NCBI GenBank assembly: GCA_050180235.1
Contig: JBFXEJ010000003.1
Coordinates: 62,001 to 126,000, forward strand
Length of the DNA: 64,000 nt
Origin: JAABRU01 sp050180235
GTDB taxonomy: Bacteria; Desulfobacterota; Desulfobacteria; Desulfobacterales; Desulfococcaceae
Reading direction: 5' to 3'
Under the pieces are notes generated by a model. The model saw only the letters and a list, made by a program, of their open reading frames with translations, was not told the origin of the DNA and did no database searches. Below are positions 37,214 to 44,913 of this stretch, in pieces; position 1 is the first letter of the stretch, and every line of letters starts with the position of its first letter. Both the position numbers and the translations under genes were made by a program.

Positions 37214-37675
37214 ATGTTCGCAATTGACACAAATCTTATTGTATATGCACATAATACTGCGTCTCCATATCATAAGAAAGCGAAAGAGTTTACAGAACGG
37301 GTAATGAACGAACGAAATACCGAAGGCCGGCTCAATATTTGTCTGCCGGCACAGGTATTAATGGAGTTTGTTCATGTCATCACATGGAAACATCTGGAAG
37401 CCCCGCTTTCCCTTCAGGAAGCTATAAAAACTGTTCAGGATTATCTTAATTCAGGCGTAAAGATTATTTTCCAGCAGGATAGCCGGATTATTACGTTTAT
37501 CAGTTTGTCAGGTATGGTTACAACACGGAAAAAAGTCTTTGACGTAGCACTTGCATCAACTTTAAAAGATAATCACATAAGTGGGTTATACACAAACAAT
37601 GTTGATGATTTTAAAGAATTTGATTTTTTGAAGGTAATAAATCCATTATCAGATGAGGAAAAAGAAAAAGCATAA
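37214..37675 (+). CDS. PIN-domain ribonuclease toxin
   Basis: A 153-aa VapC-like PIN protein. Acidic metal ligands are D5 (FAIDTNLIVYAHN), E51 (LMEFVHV) and D110 (KKVFDVALAS), with TNNVDDF near the C-terminus. It probably cleaves tRNA or other RNA. The 3' end runs directly into the attC site, as in integron toxin-antitoxin cassettes. Confidence 0.85.
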   Translation: MFAIDTNLIVYAHNTASPYHKKAKEFTERVMNERNTEGRLNICLPAQVLMEFVHVITWKHLEAPLSLQEAIKTVQDYLNSGVKIIFQQDSRIITFISLSGMVTTRKKVFDVALASTLKDNHISGLYTNNVDDFKEFDFLKVINPLSDEEKEKA

Positions 37676-37729
37676 CCAGTCGCTCAACCGGACAGGGCTA
37701 TCGCCCTGCCGGTTAGCTCTTTGTTATGG
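37670..37729 (+). other. integron attC recombination site
   Basis: A 60-bp site. It opens GCATAAC, continues CAGTCGCTCAACCGG, A, CAGGGC-TATC-GCCCTG, CCGGTTAGCTCTTT, and closes GTTATGG. The outer boxes CATAAC and GTTATG are complementary, the inner stem has an unpaired A on one side only, and the layout aligns along its length with known attC sites such as that of aadA1. It follows the PIN toxin stop, the right place for a cassette. No integrase gene is in the window. Confidence 0.75.
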
Positions 37730-37871
37730 AGGTTATGATGTATAATTACAGCGTTACTCAATTACATTGAGAACATGAAAATACGAAGTAAACACCTTAC
37801 CAGGCGGTGGATCGGGCAGGGCCGATAAGCAGCCATCCACTTGCTGAGATATAAGTATAAAGGAGATAATT

Positions 37872-38156
37872 ATGTCATATTCTTCAATAATTGACAGAAT
37901 TATAAATCTGTCCAAACAATACGGAGCAAATTGTCTTATCCTGTTCGGGAGCTATGCAGAAACTCCAGATAATGCAGGCGATATAGATATTGCCTGTGAC
38001 GGAATTAAGGGGTGGAAAATATATGAGTTTGCCGGTCAGATTGAAAATGAAATGCACATTCCGATAGATATTGTTCCGTTAAGCCCCCCAAACGATTTTA
38101 CCCGTCTGATTGAGGCAAAAGGGAAAGTGCTTTATGACATACGAGGAACTGCCTGA
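37872..38156 (+). CDS. MNT-type nucleotidyltransferase antitoxin
   Basis: A 94-aa minimal nucleotidyltransferase. The catalytic motif is LFGSYAETPDNAGDIDIA (GS-x-D-x-D pattern), with the third acidic residue in PIDIVPL. Such proteins pair with HEPN toxins and can AMPylate them. Only a 30-codon open frame (38134-38226, overlapping its end) follows, so the HEPN partner is missing or reduced. AAGGAGA precedes the ATG. Confidence 0.85.
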   Translation: MSYSSIIDRIINLSKQYGANCLILFGSYAETPDNAGDIDIACDGIKGWKIYEFAGQIENEMHIPIDIVPLSPPNDFTRLIEAKGKVLYDIRGTA

Positions 38157-38226
38157 AGAAAAAATTGAGGATATATTTCTGCGATTCAGAACAAAAGTTT
38201 TAAGCAACTGGAATAATTTGATATAA
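38134..38226 (+). pseudogene. short ORF after nucleotidyltransferase, possible partner remnant
   Basis: A 30-aa reading frame, MTYEELPEEKIEDIFLRF onward, overlapping the nucleotidyltransferase by 23 nt, where a HEPN toxin gene normally starts. It is too short for a HEPN domain. It may be the truncated start of that toxin; it could also be chance. Confidence 0.4.
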
Positions 38227-38249
38227 TATTGAACAGATAAACGATCTGG

Positions 38250-38313
38250 CCAGTTCGCTGCATCGGACATGGAGGATAAACTGCCTGCCGGTAACTTGAT
38301 GTTCGGGGGACTT
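38250..38313 (+). other. degenerate attC-like site
   Basis: CCAGTTCGCTGCATCGGACA on the left and CCTGCCGGTAACTTGATGTT on the right match the arms of the 37670-37729 attC with several changes. The outer boxes are poor. It follows the nucleotidyltransferase cassette in the expected orientation. Confidence 0.4.
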
Positions 38314-38327
38314 GCTGAAATATTATC

Positions 38328-38423
38328 CTGCTTCTTTGCGGCGGAGATAAATCTTCTCAGAAAAAAGATATAAAAAAAGCAAAAAAATATTGGAAAGAAT
38401 TGGCAGAAAGGGGAAAAATATGA
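38328..38423 (+). pseudogene. 3' remnant of RelE/HigB-type toxin
   Basis: The frame reads LLLCGGDKSSQKKDIKKA then KKYWKELAERGKI, the C-terminal end of phage-derived Gp49/HigB-like killer proteins. All upstream toxin sequence is missing. The stop overlaps the antitoxin ATG (ATGA), the normal junction of this operon. The break lies just after the degenerate attC-like site. Confidence 0.7.
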
Positions 38424-38716
38424 GAAATTACAGAGAGTTTGTAACAGAAAAAATGCAGATTCCGGAAGAGGCTGCCGAATATCTCAGATGTTCTCTTGAT
38501 GAATATTTCAAGGATGGCAACACCGAAGCTTTTCTGGCAGCAATCCGGACAGTGGCCGAAGCGCAGGGCGAAATAACAAAACTTTCAGAAAATACAGATC
38601 TTAACAGACAGACCTTGTACAGAACCCTTTCAAAAAATGGGAATCCAAGAATAAACACACTGCGTTCCATATTGAATTCACTTGGTTTCAGACTTTCAAT
38701 CGAACCGCTTTCCTGA
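38420..38716 (+). CDS. HigA-like addiction-module antidote (orphan)
   Basis: A 98-aa XRE-type antidote. DEYFKDGNTEAFLAAIRTVA followed by LSENTDLNRQTLYRTLSKNG is typical of the antidote paired with Gp49-like killers. ATG 38420 has GAAAGGGG upstream. Its toxin survives only as a fragment, so it is an orphan antitoxin, possibly still repressing related promoters. Confidence 0.85.
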   Translation: MRNYREFVTEKMQIPEEAAEYLRCSLDEYFKDGNTEAFLAAIRTVAEAQGEITKLSENTDLNRQTLYRTLSKNGNPRINTLRSILNSLGFRLSIEPLS

Positions 38717-38751
38717 GCAGTCATTTCAGGCAGGCAGGGTATGCAAAATCT

Positions 38752-38917
38752 TTTTTGCCCATCGCAGTCAAAAGAAAATGCCAAGTAAGATACGGACATA
38801 AAGGCTCCATAAATTTTCGGGTATAAAATTCCGAAATAAAAAAACAGAACAGGCTTCCAATTTGTGCAGGGGATAAACAAGCTGGAAGCTTGTTCTACTT
38901 TTTTATACACGAAAATT
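38752..38917 (+). repeat. ~160-bp direct repeat, copy 2
   Basis: Second copy of the block at 36612-36775: shared CAGTCAAAAGAA, CCATAAATTTTCGGGTATAA, AACAGAACAGGCTTCCAATT and GAACAAGC-type hairpin. About 2.1 kb separates the copies. Confidence 0.8.
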
Positions 38918-38960
38918 TTCATTTGCCTGCTTATTAATCAAATAACTGTATTGAGGTTAT

Positions 38961-39215
38961 ATGCAAAATCAACTGAATATACAATATCCGCGAGCCCGGC
39001 TGGATGTTCTGCATCTGACACAAAAATCTTTTGAGGAAGAGGCCAAAATGGCAATGGCTGCCAAACTGTATGAAATGAAAAGGCTTTCTTCCGGAATGGC
39101 GGCAAAACTTGTCGGAATTCCGCGAGTTGTGTTTCTGTTTAATCTTCAACGCTTTAATGTCCCAATGATTGATCTGGAAGAGGACGAACTTTTGAAGGAC
39201 ATTGAAAATGCCTGA
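38961..39215 (+). CDS. UPF0175-family antitoxin
   Basis: An 84-aa protein with the UPF0175 pattern: KSFEEEAKMAMAAKLYEM then LSSGMAAKLVGIPRVVF, an HTH, and the C-terminal LEEDELLKDIE. These are antitoxins of DUF3368 PIN-like toxins. The broken DUF3368 gene follows with an 8-nt overlap. Confidence 0.85.
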   Translation: MQNQLNIQYPRARLDVLHLTQKSFEEEAKMAMAAKLYEMKRLSSGMAAKLVGIPRVVFLFNLQRFNVPMIDLEEDELLKDIENA

Positions 39216-39703
39216 GACGCAACGGATTGTCATCAACACCGGCCCAATTCTTGCAGTAACAGCCAGGCTTGGTAATTTGAACATACTGAATTTTTTATAT
39301 GAACAGGTTATTGTTCCCTGGGATGTATGCCGGGAAATCATGGCAGGCGGATCAACGGGGTTTTGAATCCGGGAGTTTGCAGAAGCGGTTTTTTTAATCA
39401 AACTTGATAAACCCACCCTGATTCAGCCTTATCTCCAAAATTCTTTGGATTCAGGTGAAAGTTCTGTGATTCAAACTGCTCTTGATAAAAAAATTCAGAC
39501 TGTTCTGTATTGATGAATCGCTTGGCAGACGCGTAGCCCGCCTGAATGGTCTGAAGCTTACAGGTTCAATTGGAATTATGATCCGGGCGAAAAAAGAGGG
39601 ACATTCTTTCGTTTTACGGGAGGCTGTTCATCAAATGCAGCTTCGGGTTGTCCGTTTAAGCGAAAAGGTCATCAACTTTGCATTAAAGCAGGTCGGTGAA
39701 TAA
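39208..39703 (+). pseudogene. broken DUF3368 PIN-like toxin
   Basis: Starts MPETQRIVINTGPILAVT, a DUF3368 N-terminus. An in-frame TGA lies at 39364-39366, after which homology continues (LDSGESSVIQTALDKK). A frameshift in the A7 run at 39486-39492 moves the rest, FCIDESLGRRVARLNGL to NFALKQVGE, to another frame. Two independent lesions mean the toxin is dead while its antitoxin is intact. Confidence 0.85.
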
Positions 39704-40003
39704 AAAAAACAGACAGTTCCTCATCAGAATATTTGATTTGCTCTGTCCGGAGGGATTGTCATCTGACTGGAATTCTGATTCAGATTTTTATCAATATCTT
39801 ATGCCTGAAATACAAAGAGGCGGTTATGAACTGGCAGCAGATCTGTGAAAATCCACAGTTGCGGAATCTGCGGTATAAGTGACAGTGTCAGCGAACTGAG
39901 TCTTAACACTCTCGTGAGAGAGATACAGAGAAATATTATTTATGTTCATATACTGTTAACCAAATTAATATGTAACTCTTTGTTAATAATGGATATGGCA
40001 AAT

Positions 40004-40054
40004 AAGTTTACTTTTGGCGTTTAAAGTAAACTTAGAGTATAATAAGTTTACTTT
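40004..40054 (+). promoter_or_regulatory. three 11-bp operator-like sites upstream of fic
   Basis: AAGTTTACTTT occurs at 40004-40014 (+), as its complement AAAGTAAACTT at 40023-40033, and again at 40044-40054 (+), about 20 bp apart. A TATAAT box sits at 40038-40043 between the second and third sites, and the original fic ATG is at 40077. This looks like an autoregulatory operator set. Confidence 0.6.
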
Positions 40055-40076
40055 AATAAACGAATGTAAAAAAACA

Positions 40077-41410
40077 ATGGATATTGAATCATTTATATCT
40101 GGACATTATGAAAGAGGCTATCAATACGCTGGTAGTGGGTCTGCACATACTGACAAAAAAATAACTGCTTAATATTATTATATTTTCAAAAATATACTGA
40201 TTTTTGTATATACACAATAAATACAAATAGTTATACGATACATCCATGATACTGATTATACTGATTATAAATAACATATTGATTTATATATTAAAAAAAT
40301 CAGCATGAAAAGTCCCACTACCAATACGCTTACTTTGTCCCGGAATTAATCAACAAACAATGGGAATGGAAAGATCCTCAATTAGGAACATTGCTTGAAA
40401 AAGCATCTTTCAGCCTGGGTGAACTCAATTCTTTCGCACGGTTGACGCCCAATATTGACTTGTTTATTCAATTGCATGTTACCAAAGAGGCAGTTGTTTC
40501 AAGCCGGATTGAAGGTACACAAACCAACATGGATGAGGCAATAATGCCGGTGGAAGAAATCGAACCTGAAAGACGTAATGACTGGTTGGAAGTACGCAAT
40601 TATACTGATGCCATGAAATATGCAATCAACGAATTAAAACAGCTTCCTGTTTCATCGAGGCTTCTGTGTCAAACCCATGAAAAGCTCCTTTCAGGTGCAA
40701 GAGGAGAACATAAAAGTCCTGGGGAATTTCGCAGAAGTCAAAATTGGATAGGCGGAAGCGGTTTGAATGATGCGATATTCATACCGCCATCACACATTCA
40801 TCTGAATGAATTAATGGGTGATTTGGAAAATTTTTTACATAATGAAACGATTCATGTTCCTGAACTGATACGCATCGGGATTGCCCATTATCAATTTGAA
40901 ACCATTCACCCTTTTCTGGATGGTAATGGAAGAATCGGACGCCTGCTGATTACGCTTTATTTGGTCAGCAAAAAAATTTTGCATGAACCACTGCTTTATC
41001 TTTCCATCTTTTTTGAAAAAAATCGGGATTTTTATTACAACAATCTAAACCGGGTCAGAATCAATAATGACCTGATTCACTGGCTTAAATATTTTTTAAC
41101 CGGAGTATATGAAACTGCAAAACAGGCATCAGATACACTTTCAAAAATAATGCACCTTAAAAGAGACATCGAAAACACGCTTCAAAAAAATGCAGGCAGA
41201 CGCGCCAATACATCTCTTGTTTTACTCAACCATTTATTTATTGAACCGATTATTCGGGTCAATCAGATAGAAACCGTTTGCGGCTTGAGTACAAAAGCCG
41301 CAAATGATTTGGTAAGTCTGTTTGTACAGCACGGTATTTTAAAGGAAATCAGCGGGAAAATCCGCTATCGGAGGTTTATGTTTGAAAATTATATGAATTT
41401 ATTCAAATAA
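40077..41410 (+). pseudogene. fic: Fic-family AMP transferase interrupted by a MITE
   Basis: ATG 40077 begins MDIESFISGHYERGYQYA; the frame is cut at 40131 by a ~191-bp insertion and resumes at 40331 (YFVPELINKQWEWKDP). Removing the insertion and one target copy restores an intact frame of about 379 aa. The catalytic motif HPFLDGNGRIGRLL and an N-terminal inhibitory motif SSRIEG (class II Fic) are present, with a C-terminal winged-helix-like region. An internal TTG at 40391 could give a shortened product with the catalytic core. Confidence 0.88.
40131..40321. mobile_element. MITE-like element in fic, family B
   Basis: About 191 bp, starting GGTAGTGGGTCTGC and ending AAAGTCCCACTAC(C), giving inverted ends GGTAGTGGG/CCCACTACC. 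It is flanked by an 8-9 bp target duplication (CAATACGCT at 40122-40130 and 40322-40330). The inside is very AT-rich with no open frame. The right end, read inward, is GGTAGTGGGACTTTT, the same 15 bases found at 52546. A transposase must act in trans. Confidence 0.88.
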
Positions 41411-41498
41411 AAAATGTCAAATAAGAGAATAATCAAAAGAGATATGAAACAGACAGATCAGTAAGCAATAAAAAAGATAGATGTTTAATACGCTAAGA

Positions 41499-41557
41499 GC
41501 GTTAACCGGTCGTTAAACCGGACAGGGCTATCGCCCCTGCCGGTGAACTTGTTGCTG
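41499..41557 (+). other. attC-like site after fic
   Basis: The core ACCGGACAGGGCTATCG, CCCCTGCCGGT is nearly identical to the stem of the 37670-37729 attC, preceded by GTTAACCGGTCGTTAA and followed by GAACTTGTTGCTG. The outer boxes do not pair well, so it may be a decayed site. It lies downstream of fic on the same strand. Confidence 0.5.
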
Positions 41558-41761
41558 CTGCCGTATGGATGCTTCACACATTGCTGAGTGTGCCTGTTTC
41601 GCCTGATGTAATCGACCGGTAAATCGGACGGAAGAACAAGCAGGCCTGCCACACGATCCTGCCGCCAGTTTCTGCAAATCTGTATAACTGACCTTACGCA
41701 GTCTTCCAAAAAAATCATTGAATTATTCTCTTTGGCTGTCACTCCTGCACAAACCGGAATA

Positions 41762-41874
41762 ATACCAAATCGCTTTCAAAGTTCGGTGAATGTCTCTTTT
41801 TTTAACCACGAAAAACACGGACAGCACGAAAAGACAGCATTTGGCATGGTCATGTTTTGAAAGCGAATTGGTAT
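41762..41874. mobile_element. MITE-like element, family C
   Basis: A 113-bp element with 19-bp inverted ends, ATACCAAATCGCTTTCAAA and TTTGAAAGCGAATTGGTAT (one mismatch). The interior contains AACCACGAAAAACACGG. It abuts the surviving MazE fragment and has apparently removed its N-terminal part. Confidence 0.7.
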
Positions 41875-41990
41875 AAGGTATTTTCAAAATCTGACTCCCG
41901 ACCAGACTGGAAAAAGGAATTTGACAAAGTTCTGCAAACTAAGGAATTGAATCAGACAGACAATGAGTGGCGGTGGATAATGGGGATTGG
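41875..41990 (+). pseudogene. MazE antitoxin C-terminal remnant
   Basis: The frame reads SRPDWKKEFDKVLQTKEL then NQTDNEWRW, resembling the C-terminal toxin-binding tail of MazE-type antitoxins (R-x-x-W ... EW-x-W). The DNA-binding N-terminus is absent, replaced by the family C element. It directly precedes a MazF-like gene. Confidence 0.6.
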
Positions 41991-41992
41991 GA

Positions 41993-42259
41993 ATGGTGAA
42001 ACAGAATGTTCACAGATTCGATATTTGGCTGGTGCAGTTGGACCCTGCACAGGGTTCTGAAATCAGGAAAACCAGACCATGTGCTGTAATTTCACCGGAT
42101 GAAATGTTATCCTTAAAGACAGCAATTGTCGCTCCAATGACTTCCGAAGGATTCAGCTTTCCAACCAGAATTCAATGCTTTTTTCAGGAAAAATCCAGAA
42201 AAGAATATCCCGCCAAAGTATCACAGGCTTCCAGCTTTTGCCCTGTGCCTGTGAACTGA
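41993..42259 (+). pseudogene. MazF/PemK toxin truncated by a MITE
   Basis: Starts MVKQNVHRFDIWLVQLDPAQ and GSEIRKTRPCAVISPDEM with LKTAIVAPMTSEGF, the MazF N-terminal half. From about 42186 the frame runs into the family A element, so residues after ~64 are element-derived and the C-terminal half of the fold is lost. It should be inactive. Confidence 0.85.
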
Positions 42260-42288
42260 ACCGGGATATTTATTTTCAGAAATCACCT
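42186..42288. mobile_element. MITE-like element, family A, copy 3 (inverted)
   Basis: A 103-bp element; on the minus strand it reads AGGTGATTTCTGAAAATAAA from 42288 with the family interior. The end at 42186 (AGGAAAAATCCAGAAAAGAA) is degenerate. It interrupts mazF, showing that this family has been mobile. Confidence 0.8.
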
Positions 42289-42310
42289 TAAACCAGTTCA
42301 TTGAAATCTT

Positions 42311-42907
42311 TCATATATTCACCACCTGATCCGCTACCTGCATGGATGTTACAATATCAAGCATATTGGTGGTTTCGCCCACGGACTTCTGATCCAGCAG
42401 ATTGAAGTGCGTAAGGCAGGTTCCGCAGACCAGAATGCTGACGCCTTTCTGCGACAAATCCTTCAGATCATCCAATGCCGGAGAACCGTATATGCAGAGT
42501 TTTACCCCGTTATTTACGAAAACCAGTCTCCAGAGATCCGGCCCCATTTCTTTGAGGGTTTTGACAAAACTGAGCATCAGTTTTTTTCCCAGATCATCGT
42601 CCCCGTATCCCATGCGGTCAGTGGGAATCACTATCAGAATTTTTTTCCCCTCTGTTCCGGTCTTTTTCTCCGGAGTTTCCGGAAGAGTTTGGATGCCTTT
42701 GCCCTTTCCGGTGATGTGAAAATTTCCGTCTTTTTCTTCCACAGAAACAGCAAATTGCCTTGATTCCAGAAAAAGAGACACATTTTCTTTGGAGGCTTTG
42801 TTGTCCACTATGATTTTCATCACATCAGCTTTTTCATTTTCAATTGCAGCTTTTGTCATCAGCACAGGGGCCGGACAGGCCAGGCCCCTTGCATCAATTT
42901 CTTTCAT
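42311..42907 (-). CDS. yedF: selenium metabolism protein YedF
   Basis: A 198-aa protein: an N-terminal TusA-like domain with the CPAP motif (DARGLACPAPVLMTK, C10) and a C-terminal DsrE-like domain containing ILVCGTCLTHF. This two-domain form is the sulfurtransferase-like YedF associated with SelD. It probably handles selenium or persulfide delivery. It is the last gene of the selenium operon, with an 80-bp hairpin-containing gap before it. Confidence 0.88.
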   Translation of the reverse strand: MKEIDARGLACPAPVLMTKAAIENEKADVMKIIVDNKASKENVSLFLESRQFAVSVEEKDGNFHITGKGKGIQTLPETPEKKTGTEGKKILIVIPTDRMGYGDDDLGKKLMLSFVKTLKEMGPDLWRLVFVNNGVKLCIYGSPALDDLKDLSQKGVSILVCGTCLTHFNLLDQKSVGETTNMLDIVTSMQVADQVVNI

Positions 42908-42933
42908 ATCTGATCTCCTTGTCGGAAAAAAAG

Positions 42934-42990
42934 TAGCACAAGCTTCCAGTTTGTGACGTGTCCATTAGAACAAGCTGGAAGCTTGTTTTA
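42934..42990. repeat. AAGCTTCCAG hairpin between selD and yedF
   Basis: ACAAGCTTCCAGTTTGT and, inverted, AACAAGCTGGAAGCTTGTTT form a hairpin. The GCTGGAAGC core also occurs at 36728-36750, 38876-38897 and 56086-56103. Non-coding. Confidence 0.65.
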
Positions 42991-44031
42991 CTCTACTTTT
43001 ATGATTTCTCTGTTTTCCCTGCACACTTCACCGATTTCAGCGGCTTCTATACCTTTTTGCCTCAGGGCCTGCAAAAGTCCCTCTGCCCGTTCCGGAGCCA
43101 CACAGATAAGCAGACCGCCGGATGTCTGGGGATCAAAAAGCAGATAAGGCATAATTTTGCTCTGTTTTCCGGAAAATTCAATCATTTTTTCCCGGAATTC
43201 CAGATTCCGGTATGCACCTGCCGGAATCAGTCCCATAGAGGCAAATTCCACTGCTTCCGGGAGAATGGGAACCTGATCCGCGAAAATACGGACACTGAAA
43301 CCCGATCCCTGTACCATTTCAGCCAGATGCCCCAGAAGCCCGAAACCGGTAATGTCCGTGCAGGCATGAACCGGAAAATTCTGCATGATTTCTGCCGCAT
43401 TTTTGTTGAGTTCCGCCATGAGCCGGATAACAGAATTCTGCACATTTTCCGATACCAGACCTGCTTTCATGGCCGTGACCAGAATGCCGGTTCCCAAAGG
43501 TTTGGTAAGGATAAGCCGATCTCCGGCACGAAGATTTTTTTTGGTAAGAATGCGGGCCGGATGAATGAAACCTGTGACAGACAGCCCGTATTTGAGTTCT
43601 TTGTCCTCAATGCTGTGTCCGCCCACGAGCACCACTCCTGCCTCGCGCATTTTGTCCAGCCCGCCTTCCAGAATGCTGCGGAGTACAGACAAATCCATTT
43701 TTCCCAGCGGAAAAGCCACCAGATTCATTGCGGTTTTCGGCACTCCGCCCATTGCATACACATCGCTTAAAGCGTTGGCTGCCGCAATCTGTCCGAAACA
43801 GAAAGGATCATCCGTAACCGGTGTGAAAAAATCCACGGTCTGAATTATGGCGATTTCATCCGTAACCCGGTACACGCCCGCGTCATCAGCTTTGTCCAGT
43901 CCCACCAGCAGATTTTCATCTGTGGGAAGGGAAAGTCCGCATAATGCTTTGTCCAGGTCCCCTGGAGGCAGTTTGGACGCTCAGCCGGAACCGCTGATAT
44001 TTTCCGTAAGTCTGACAGGCTTTTCTGTCAT
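42988..44031 (-). CDS. selD: selenophosphate synthase, selenocysteine-containing
   Basis: Makes selenophosphate from selenide and ATP. ATG at 44031 gives MTEKPVRLTENISGSG, then an in-frame UGA at codon 17 (43983-43981), then ASKLPPGDLDKAL. UGA sits exactly where SelD has its catalytic Cys/Sec. A hairpin CCAGG-GGA-CCTGG begins about 17 nt after the UGA, as expected for a bacterial SECIS. Downstream motifs (VDFFTPVTDDPFCFGQIAAANALSDVYAMGG) confirm SelD; 347 aa fits the family. It overlaps the upstream gene by 4 nt. Confidence 0.93.
43946..43983 (-). promoter_or_regulatory. UGA codon and putative bacterial SECIS in selD
   Basis: The Sec UGA is at 43983-43981. Downstream in the message, TCCAGG and CCTGGA pair around GGA with the guanine exposed at the apex, the form read by SelB. 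The stem begins within the usual 11-20 nt window. Confidence 0.7.
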
Positions 44032-44243
44032 GAATCTGATTCCTTTCCAAAAGGGCAGCACAGTTCTGCGGCTTCATATTCATGGTACTCTCCGCAGAAA
44101 GGACAGGGAGCGGTCAGCCGGACTTTGGCATCCAGTTTTCTGCTGCCGTCTGTATCAGTGACAACTCCCCGGTTTTCTGCAATGCAGAACTCCGCACTTT
44201 CAAACACCTGCCCGTTTCCGGGGCATACAAAGAGAAATTTCAT
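44028..44243 (-). CDS. small cysteine-rich protein of the selenium operon
   Basis: A 71-aa protein with two cysteine groups: FVCPGNGQ near the start, APCPFCGEYHEYEAAELCC near the end, which could form a zinc ribbon. Not recognised by name. Its 3' end overlaps the selD start by 4 nt (ATGA), so it is co-translated with selD and may assist selenium handling (inference). Confidence 0.7.
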   Translation of the reverse strand: MKFLFVCPGNGQVFESAEFCIAENRGVVTDTDGSRKLDAKVRLTAPCPFCGEYHEYEAAELCCPFGKESDS

Positions 44244-44391
44244 GAATCATCCGAATTGATTTCAGAATTTAACAAAAGGGATTTATACCATACAGGCAGG
44301 AAAAAAAGCAAATTTCAATTTTCAATAGGTCAGGTGTGGAGTGATAGATATTTTCAATCTGAAATTATGAAGATTTTTTTTGCAGTGCATT

Positions 44392-44665
44392 ATGTCAGCA
44401 GATTTTTCCGAAATAAACCAATAGTCTCAGTCAGTATTTCCGGTGTATTCCGGATAAAACCTTCATATTCCGTGTTTGGGGATAGCAGACGGATTTCCTC
44501 TTCATAGAAGCGCTGATCCAATTTCCGGATCGCTGCATCCCATTCAATGATATCGTCAAGAGACAATGCCCGGTTATCACATATATTTCTTTCAACAAAT
44601 TCGGATGTTCTGAAACAGCCACAGCAATATCGAAAATATCTCTGGCCTTGTTGTCCTTACGCCGG
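44392..44665 (-). pseudogene. AbiEii-like nucleotidyltransferase remnant
   Basis: In two frames, the minus strand reads RRKDNKARDIFDIAVAVSEH, then after a shift DNRALSLDDIIEWDAAIRKL and onward to a stop. The R-D-x-F-D-I-A block resembles the C-terminal part of AbiEii/AbiGii toxin-type nucleotidyltransferases. The catalytic half is missing. Assignment is tentative. Confidence 0.4.
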
Positions 44666-44673
44666 TATTTAAG

Positions 44674-44913
44674 CTATTGTGACGCAGTTGCAGACAAATC
44701 CCACTCTGCCTGCATTGCCATCAGCAGATACGGCGATATGCCGAAATATCTGCCCAGTTTCAGGGCGGTCAGAGGTGTCAGGTTCCGTTTTCCCGTATAC
44801 AGTTAGCTTAGGGTTTTGCTCCCCAGACCCGTATACAGCCGAACCTGTTTCTGCGTCAGACCGTTTGGCCGGATAAACCGGGCCAGTATGAATTCAAAAG
44901 GATGCTGGATCAT
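44674..44913 (-). pseudogene. HigA-like antitoxin with internal stop
   Basis: Begins MIQHPFEFILARFI with GLTQKQVRLYTGLGSKTLS, then a TAA at codon 37 (44805-44803), then LYTGKRNLTPLTALKLGRYF, an XRE-type HTH as in HigA antidotes. The single stop in the middle of the HTH disables it. No intact HigB is nearby. Confidence 0.75.

Noticed and set aside
37795..37852. Another attC-like site before the nucleotidyltransferase
   Set aside because: GTGGAT/ATCCAC arms can pair, but the outer boxes and the spacing of an attC site are absent.
38134..38226. Complete HEPN toxin partner for the nucleotidyltransferase
   Set aside because: Only 30 codons are open and the HEPN catalytic R-x4-6-H motif is not seen; kept only as a possible remnant.
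39364..39366. TGA in the DUF3368 gene as a second selenocysteine codon
   Set aside because: The genome does use UGA for Sec in selD, but this gene also has a frameshift, the position is not a Cys in the family, and I see no SECIS-like hairpin. It is a pseudogene.
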